Origin: Gammaproteobacteria bacterium
GTDB lineage: Bacteria > Pseudomonadota > Gammaproteobacteria > JAABTG01
Assembly (NCBI GenBank): GCA_030066245.1
Contig: JASJBY010000107.1
Location: 1-11,460 of the forward strand
Direction: 5' to 3'
Length of the DNA: 11,460 nucleotides
Positions 1-4,622 of this stretch are shown here, one piece after another (the stretch's first letter is position 1; every line of letters begins with the position of its first letter). The notes under the pieces were generated by a model. The model saw only the letters and a list, made by a program, of their open reading frames with translations, was not told where the DNA came from and did not search any database. The position numbers and the translations under genes are program-made.

Positions 1-81
1 CTGGATCCCACCCTGAAGACGTGCCGGCTTCGCTACCGGATCAGAAACGTCACCATGGGGCCACGCGAAGGGAGCAGGTGA
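1..81 (+). CDS. Possible C-terminal tail of a plus-strand gene entering from outside the window
   Basis: Frame 1 is open from the first base of the window to a TGA at 79-81, giving 26 codons that end in the residues VTMGPREGSR. I do not recognise the peptide. If it is real, the gene would converge on the minus-strand HAD remnant, whose stop lies only 3 bp further on. An open run of this length in GC-rich DNA can easily arise by chance, so this is a weak call that depends on the upstream sequence. Confidence 0.22.
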   Translation: MDPTLKTCRLRYRIRNVTMGPREGSR

Positions 82-84
82 GCA

Positions 85-425
85 TCAATGCTCACAGGCC
101 AATAGCTTTGCGTAGACGAACTCGGCTATGCCCGCCCCGTTGTCCTTGTTCAACACCTCATCGGCCCTGGCCTTGAGTTGAGCCAGCGCATTGCCGGTGG
201 CAATGCCCAGGCCGGCAGCGCCGAGCATTGGCTCGTCATTCTCCGCGTCTCCGAAGGCGATGACCTGCTGTGGCGATACGGCGAGCTGCTTGAGGGCATG
301 GGTGAGGCCGGTCCCCTTGTCGATACCGGTGGGTACCAGCATCGCCGCGTCCTTGTTACGGATTATCCGCCAGTCCAGCCCATATTCGGTAAGCAGGCAC
401 TGTGCGCTGGGAACAGCGCCGTCAT
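85..425 (-). pseudogene. 5'-truncated HAD-family (Cof-type) hydrolase remnant
   Basis: The minus-strand frame ending at the TGA 85-87 encodes about 110 residues that read as the C-terminal half of a Cof-type haloacid dehalogenase phosphatase. The conserved lysine region is seen as GIDKGTGL, followed by the acidic metal-binding motif GDAENDEPM and a typical tail with NALAQLKARADEVL. Full-length relatives have roughly 230-270 residues and begin with the nucleophile motif DxDGT; that part and the cap domain are absent. The frame stays open further upstream only because it runs into the PDZ gene in another frame, where the peptide no longer resembles HAD proteins. No start codon with a ribosome site was found at the junction. 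Without the nucleophilic aspartate it cannot be an active phosphatase. It looks like a deletion or rearrangement scar at the end of the minus-strand gene block. The 5' edge is approximate (about 410-440). Confidence 0.7.
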
Positions 426-443
426 CAGCCCCACGGCAGCCGG

Positions 444-1346
444 CTACAGGTACTCCGGGACCCGCTTCATGCGCTTTTCCGAGAGGTCCCGCCAAAAATT
501 CTCCCAGATCTCCTGCAGCTCCTCCACGAGTTCCTTCCATTGGCGGGGTTGCAGGGGAGGCGAAGGCGAATAGGGCGGGGGCTCCCAGTCTCCGTTGTAC
601 GTTCCGACGCCCGGTCGCTCGGCCAGGGTGACGCTCAGCGTCTGTCGCTGCCGTTCTCGTATCAGCTCAATCTTAACGGTGTCGCCGGGCTCGAAGAAGG
701 CCAGCACGCGGTGCACGTCGGGCACCCGGCGTATGGTCTTGCGGTCCATGCGCAGGAGGACGTCGCCCACTGCCAGGCGTGCTGCGCTTGCGGGGCTCTC
801 GGGCATGACCTTGACGATGAGCACGCCCTCGCCCTGGGGCGCGTTGAACACATCCCGGAGCTCGTTGGTCATGGCCTGCAGGTGGACGCCCAGGTAGCTG
901 GTGGACAGCCAGCCGCCGGTGTTCCACGGCGGAGGGGCGGCCTGGTGAGGCGTCAGGGGGTCCAACGCCACGTCGACTGTTGCCGTTCGCCCGTCGCGGT
1001 GGTAGGTCAGGGACGTTTGCCTTCCGCTCGGCGCCGTGCGCAGCAGCCAGTTGAGTCTTTCCACCGAGTAAACAGGTCTGCCGTCAAGCTCGAGGAGGAT
1101 GTCACCGCGTCGAACACCGGCGCGCGCGGCCGGACCCGCGGGAAACACATCGGCCACGAGTACGCCGTATTCGAGCTGGCTTGTCGCCAGGGTCTCGAAA
1201 CTCGCCGCTCCTACGGTGACGCCGAGCCACGCTTGTGGCGGCCATGGTGAGGCCGGCGTGTAGGCAACGGCCCCCTGGCACAGTGACCAGAGCAGCATCA
1301 ACATGGGCAGGATAGGCGGCCAGCAGTGTCTCAACCTTATGGGCAT
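444..1346 (-). CDS. Exported protein with two PDZ domains and no protease domain
   Basis: This 300-residue protein starts with a Sec signal peptide: basic MPIRLRH, a hydrophobic stretch to about residue 25, then an AVA cleavage site near residue 28. Two HtrA-like PDZ domains follow, at about 39-128 (carboxylate-binding loop WLGV, then the core AGPAARAGVRRGDIL) and 150-242 (loop YLGV, then SPASAARLAVGDVLL). A proline-rich linker (254-268) leads to a charged, Trp-containing helix. The trypsin-like domain of DegP/DegQ is missing, so it probably acts as a periplasmic adaptor that binds C-termini or unfolded segments; that role is inferred. I chose the ATG at 1344-1346 over an upstream in-frame ATG at 1391 because GGAGGG sits 4 bp before it and the signal peptide begins there. 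It lies 95 bp downstream of the Janus-like gene on the same strand and may share its transcript. The partner is unknown. Confidence 0.82.
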   Translation of the reverse strand: MPIRLRHCWPPILPMLMLLWSLCQGAVAYTPASPWPPQAWLGVTVGAASFETLATSQLEYGVLVADVFPAGPAARAGVRRGDILLELDGRPVYSVERLNWLLRTAPSGRQTSLTYHRDGRTATVDVALDPLTPHQAAPPPWNTGGWLSTSYLGVHLQAMTNELRDVFNAPQGEGVLIVKVMPESPASAARLAVGDVLLRMDRKTIRRVPDVHRVLAFFEPGDTVKIELIRERQRQTLSVTLAERPGVGTYNGDWEPPPYSPSPPLQPRQWKELVEELQEIWENFWRDLSEKRMKRVPEYL

Positions 1347-1350
1347 GCTT

Positions 1351-1356
1351 CCCTCC
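1351..1356 (-). promoter_or_regulatory. Strong Shine-Dalgarno site for the double-PDZ gene
   Basis: Read on the minus strand the bases are GGAGGG, followed by AAGC and the ATG at 1346. This is the best ribosome-binding site in the minus-strand block. It decides the start in favour of the 300-residue form, 15 codons shorter than the longest open frame. Confidence 0.7.
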
Positions 1357-1441
1357 GACGCATTGCGCGGGCAGCCGTCCCTTTGTGGCACTGTTGTCTG
1401 TGCATCAGATCAGGAGACACGCCCCTTATGAGCAAATTATG

Positions 1442-1873
1442 CTATGAGATTCTGACCCGGTAGCTGTGCCAGGGATGGTCGGCGCGGGCGATGCTCTCCG
1501 CAAGACCTCGTGCGTCAAAGCGCCCGAAGGCGTGGGAATCGTCCCACAAGTCGAGGATCCTTTCACTGTGGTCCACATGGAAGCGTCCGCCGCCGATGAC
1601 TTCAAGCCTTGTCGTATCGTACTCGAGATGCTCTCGGGACACCCAGTGATGAGCGACACCCCTGTTTTTCAGGAACTGGGCAAGCATCTGATTGTGGTAG
1701 CGGTGCAGGGAAGTCGGTGAGAACACAAGACAGGTGCAACCGTCAATGATGAGCTGCAGAAACTTGCCATCAACTGCGTCGGAGCTGCTCGTCTGTTCGG
1801 CCGAGCAATAGTCGTGCACGACGACGTCAGCTATGGTGCGGCGTTGGTCTCCACTTTGTTCCCCAGCGAGCAT
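1442..1873 (-). CDS. Janus/Ocnus (PHPT1-like) phosphohistidine phosphatase homologue
   Basis: This 143-residue protein matches the 14-kDa phosphohistidine phosphatase (Janus) family by eye. It has a strand DGKFLQLII like the DGxFKYVLI of human PHPT1, then Y59-H60 where PHPT1 has its catalytic YH (His53), then the hallmark GGGR at 94-97. The end segment DSHAFGRFDARGLAESI followed by a hydrophobic strand mirrors YSMAYGPAQHAISTEKI. Family members remove phosphate from histidine (and sometimes lysine); the substrate here is unknown. There are about 12 more residues between the His and GGGR than in PHPT1. The start ATG shares its A with the TGA of the GTPase gene (TGATG), so translation is probably coupled. 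The N-terminal 15 residues look unstructured. The assignment rests on motif order, not a database search, and remote similarity to another small alpha/beta family remains possible. Confidence 0.6.
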   Translation of the reverse strand: MLAGEQSGDQRRTIADVVVHDYCSAEQTSSSDAVDGKFLQLIIDGCTCLVFSPTSLHRYHNQMLAQFLKNRGVAHHWVSREHLEYDTTRLEVIGGGRFHVDHSERILDLWDDSHAFGRFDARGLAESIARADHPWHSYRVRIS

Positions 1874-2895
1874 CAGGCATGCAACTCCAGGACGTCTCCG
1901 TCCGACACGCTATGGTCCCGGCCGACCTGCTGTCCGGTGAAGTGGCCGGTTCCCCAGACTCTGGCATACTTCAGCGACCGGGCGATGTCCCGGTGCACCA
2001 GCATGGCCACATCGTACACCGTCTGCCCCCGCCGCACCGTGAAGGGGCGGTGCTTGTCCGGAGGGCGGCCCGGCGCTTTGGTGTACACCCGCACGATACC
2101 CAGCTTGTTAAACAGCCAAGGCGCAATTTTCCCCAGCCCAGCGCCGGTGGTGGCCGAGACGCTGAACACGGGATAGTGAAAATCGGTAAGCTCCTGAAAG
2201 ACCTGGAGCTCTCCGTCCAGGTCTGGGATCTGGTCGGCTTTGTTCGCCAGCATCAACGCTGGGAGACGGAGTGCGAACGGATCGGGCACGCCAGCATCAC
2301 GCTCTGGCTGCGTTTCCGGTTCATCCCAGTGGGCCGAGAGGGTTACTCGTTTCTCTTTCAACAGCGCATGGATCTCGGTAGCCTGCTCGACACAGTTCGG
2401 ATCGCCCAAGTCCAGCACCAGCAGGCAGGCATCGGCCGGCTGCAGTGCATTGCCTATCCAAGGGATAGGGTGCTCTCCGGAAAGGGGCGGCAAATCGATA
2501 AGCTGGAAATGGATGTCTTCGTAGGGCAGCATGCCGGGCTGTGGGTGCTGGGTGGTAAAGGGGTAAGGTCCGGTCTGGGCATGGGACCCGGTCAGCTGGT
2601 CGTGAAGGGTTGACTTGCCGGAATTGGGTGGGCCGATGAGTGCGATCTGAGCGGCCCCCTCCAGGTGAATGACAGTGGCCGGGCCGCCACGCGCACCGCC
2701 TTTCTTCGGCCCCGCCAGCTCGTCGCTGAGCAGCTTGATTCGCGTCTTGAGATCGGCCTGCAGATGGTCGGTCCCTTTATGCTTGGGGATCGTTCGCAGC
2801 ATCTCCTTCAGGCAGGCCAGTCGCTCTTTCGGCTCCCGCGCCTGGCGGAAGGCGGCCTCCGCGGCTTTGTATTCCGGTGTAAGATTGGCGGGCAT
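1873..2895 (-). CDS. DRG/Obg-type GTPase with C-terminal TGS domain
   Basis: This 340-residue protein has the layout of the DRG (developmentally regulated GTP-binding) branch of Obg-like GTPases. An N-terminal helical region (about 20-60) contains the IPKHKGTDHL stretch resembling the TxKNKATEHH segment of DRGs. The G domain shows G1 GPPNSGKST (88-96), G2 PYPFTT (111-115), G4 NKAD (218-221) and G5 SAT (247-249). A TGS domain from about 267 to 338 contains RVYTKAPG, KYARVWG and VGRDHSVSDGDVLEL, very close in pattern to DRG TGS domains. The G3 motif reads DLPP rather than the usual DLPG. DRGs bind ribosomes and help stalled translation; here the role is inferred. The gene is the first of a minus-strand block and overlaps the Janus-like gene by one base. 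No Shine-Dalgarno sequence precedes the ATG at 2893-2895; the DNA 8 bp upstream belongs to a repeat element. The start is supported by the family N-terminus. Confidence 0.8.
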   Translation of the reverse strand: MPANLTPEYKAAEAAFRQAREPKERLACLKEMLRTIPKHKGTDHLQADLKTRIKLLSDELAGPKKGGARGGPATVIHLEGAAQIALIGPPNSGKSTLHDQLTGSHAQTGPYPFTTQHPQPGMLPYEDIHFQLIDLPPLSGEHPIPWIGNALQPADACLLVLDLGDPNCVEQATEIHALLKEKRVTLSAHWDEPETQPERDAGVPDPFALRLPALMLANKADQIPDLDGELQVFQELTDFHYPVFSVSATTGAGLGKIAPWLFNKLGIVRVYTKAPGRPPDKHRPFTVRRGQTVYDVAMLVHRDIARSLKYARVWGTGHFTGQQVGRDHSVSDGDVLELHA

Positions 2896-2903
2896 GCTGC
2901 GGG

Positions 2904-3149
2904 TAGCCCGGATTTGTCACCGGGATTCGGAATCTTGGGTCGCTCTGGCAAAGCAGATTGGCCGATCGCCCGCAGAGGCATAGCTGTAGCTATGTCTCAA
3001 GGGGGATCGGTCAAGATGCGAAGCCAGAGTGGGCCAAGAGCCGAATAGGACAGGCTGTTCACAAGGAAAACCGGCTCGGTGAAGCCAATGTGCTGAGTTT
3101 GCCAACATAATCCGCGGTACGAGGTCCGCCTGGTGAGAAATCCGGGCTA
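2904..3149. mobile_element. MITE-like element with 21-bp terminal inverted repeats
   Basis: The left end at 2904-2924 reads TAGCCCGGATTTGTCACCGG and onward. The reverse complement of the right end (3129-3149) reads TAGCCCGGATTTCTCACCAG and onward. The two ends match at 19 of 21 positions. Between them lie 204 bp with no credible gene, including a long palindrome. Size, terminal repeats and lack of a transposase fit a miniature inverted-repeat transposable element or the shortened relic of an insertion sequence. I cannot name the parental family. No clear target-site duplication is visible in the flanks. The element lies 8 bp in front of the GTPase start codon, so it has replaced or become part of that gene's 5' untranslated region and may carry its promoter. 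Confidence 0.55.
2925..3046. repeat. Long imperfect palindrome (about 61-bp arms) inside the element
   Basis: The sequence from ATTCGG at 2925 to CCGAAT at 3046 pairs with itself around about 2986. Matching blocks on the two arms include ATTCGG, TCTTGG, CTCTGGC, CCGATC and, at the tip, CATAGCT/AGCTATG with a 2-base loop at 2979-2994. By eye roughly three quarters of positions pair. It would form a long stem-loop as RNA or cruciform DNA. It starts directly after the left terminal repeat, so it is probably an integral part of the mobile element and not a separate RNA gene. Confidence 0.6.
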
Positions 3150-3354
3150 GGCGCTCTGTTCCCGGGGCTGCACTCTGATGGTATACAAGTTGCCCTCTGG
3201 CTTCACGGTCAGGATGAGACGGAATACCAGATAGCTGTTCGGGAATATCGATCACAAACGGCGATACAGCTGGTGTGGGACCCGGCCGGGGCATTCGCTC
3301 CGCCAAAGCCCGCCCAATCCATGACAGGACGTTACAGCGTGAAAATAAACTAGC
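3150..3354. other. Gap upstream of the capA-like gene; no gene found
   Basis: Together with the element at 2904-3149 this fills the 459 bp between the divergent GTPase and capA-like genes. No frame here resembles a known protein. It presumably holds the promoters of one or both genes. For the plus strand the best match I can see is ATGACA (3321-3326) with AATAAA 16 bp further on, which would place transcription start almost on the GTG start codon; this is weak. Confidence 0.35.
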
Positions 3355-4596
3355 GTGGACCGGCGGCGTCTCCTGAGGCTTTCTGCAGCGGGCTTGCTGA
3401 GCGGTTTCAGCGCTCCGGGTCCGGCGCGCATTCCGGGCGGGCAGCCGCCATTGCGGGCAGCGACCATGCTCAGCAATACCAAGCTAGAGTCCCGGGTGAT
3501 CAAGCTGTTCCTCTGCGGTGACGTCATGTTGGGGCGAGGCATTGACCAGGTTTTGCCGCACCCTGGCGATCCCCGTATCCACGAGTCCTATGTGCGCAGC
3601 GCCCTCGGCTATGTGGAGCTGGCCGAGCGGGCCAACGGCGCCATTCCGAAACCGGTAGATTTTGCCTATGTCTGGGGAGACGCCCTGGCGGCCCTGGCGC
3701 AAGCCCGACCTGACGTGCGCGTGATCAACCTGGAGACCGCCGTCACCCGCAGCAACGACTGGGTGCCGAAAGGCATCAACTATCGAATGCACCCCGAGAA
3801 CGTGCCGTGCATCACCGCAGCCGGTATCGACTGCTGCGTGCTGGGCAACAACCATGTGCTGGACTGGGGGCTTGCGGGACTCGAGGAAACACTGGCGAGC
3901 CTGAAGGCGGCAGGCCTTGAGACCGCGGGGGCAGGTCGTGACAGCAGCAAGGCGGGCGCGCCGGCCGTCATGACCATCCCCGGCACCGGCCGGGTGGTGG
4001 TGTTCTCCATGGGGGTGGGCAGCAGCGGCATACCCCGCGAGTGGGCGGCGACGCCCGCGCGGGCAGGCGTCAACCGCTTGCCCGATCTCACGCAGACCGC
4101 GGTCGAGCAGGTGGCAGCAGCCGTCAGGGCGGTCAAGCTAAGCGGCGACGTGGTGGTTGCCTCCATCCACTGGGGCGGCAACTGGGGCTACAGGATACCG
4201 GCCAGCCAGCGCGAGTTTGCCCGTCGACTGATCGACGAGGCTCGTGTGGACGTGGTACACGGCCACTCATCCCATCACCCGAAAGGGATCGAGGTCCACA
4301 GGGACCGGCCCATCATCTACGGTTGCGGGGACTTCTTGAACGACTACGAGGGTATCGGTGGCCACGAGACCTATCGCGGTGAGCTGACCCTCATGTATTT
4401 TCTCAGCATCGACGCGGCAAGCGGTCGCCTGTTGCGCTTCAAGATGACGCCCATGCGCATCCGCCGCTTCCGATTGCAACGGGCGTCTCTGACGGAAGCG
4501 CGTTGGCTGGGCAGCACTCTGGACCGTGAAGGCCTGGGCCTGGGGACGCGCGTGGCGTTGTCGGCGGACGGCGGCTTGGTTCTGGGGTGGGACTGA
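3355..4596 (+). CDS. CapA-family metallophosphatase-fold protein with Tat signal peptide
   Basis: This 413-residue protein belongs to the CapA (PGA_cap/YwtB) branch of the calcineurin-like metallophosphatase fold. The metal-site motifs appear in order: GDVMLGR (55-61), NLE (125-127), GNNHVLDWG (164-172), HW (272-273), GHSSHH (303-308) and GD (324-325), so the site looks complete. CapA relatives take part in poly-gamma-glutamate export or capsule anchoring, but many members stand alone with unknown substrate. No capB, capC or pgsE partner is present here, so a polyglutamate role is not supported. The N-terminus DRRRLLRLSAAGLLSG fits a twin-arginine signal, implying export of the folded metalloprotein. 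That favours the GTG at 3355 as start, although no Shine-Dalgarno sequence precedes it; the next methionine (M38) would lose the signal. The gene converges with clpC, with 26 bp between stops and no clear terminator. Confidence 0.85.
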   Translation: MDRRRLLRLSAAGLLSGFSAPGPARIPGGQPPLRAATMLSNTKLESRVIKLFLCGDVMLGRGIDQVLPHPGDPRIHESYVRSALGYVELAERANGAIPKPVDFAYVWGDALAALAQARPDVRVINLETAVTRSNDWVPKGINYRMHPENVPCITAAGIDCCVLGNNHVLDWGLAGLEETLASLKAAGLETAGAGRDSSKAGAPAVMTIPGTGRVVVFSMGVGSSGIPREWAATPARAGVNRLPDLTQTAVEQVAAAVRAVKLSGDVVVASIHWGGNWGYRIPASQREFARRLIDEARVDVVHGHSSHHPKGIEVHRDRPIIYGCGDFLNDYEGIGGHETYRGELTLMYFLSIDAASGRLLRFKMTPMRIRRFRLQRASLTEARWLGSTLDREGLGLGTRVALSADGGLVLGWD

Positions 4597-4622
4597 GGCG
4601 ACCGCCACTCTAGCACAAGCTT

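Noticed and set aside
402..1250. Plus-strand 282-codon frame opposite the PDZ gene
   Set aside because: It mirrors the coding PDZ gene, has no recognisable motif and is rich in His/Gln/Arg as expected for an antisense frame of GC-rich DNA.
444..1346. DegP/DegQ protease as identity of the PDZ protein
   Set aside because: No trypsin-like domain with His-Asp-Ser is present; the first PDZ domain begins right after the signal peptide.
3148..3234. Minus-strand stretch of about 27 codons (with LTVKPEGNLYTIRVQP) ending at the element border
   Set aside because: It reads like protein and could be a relic cut by the element, but it is too short, is preceded by a stop, and I cannot match it to a family.
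2917..3306. Minus-strand 129-codon frame upstream of the GTPase
   Set aside because: It runs through the terminal repeats and palindrome of the element and has no protein-like features or ribosome site.
4597..4622. Bidirectional terminator between the convergent capA-like and clpC genes
   Set aside because: Only 26 bp separate the stops and no stable stem with a T-run is visible there.
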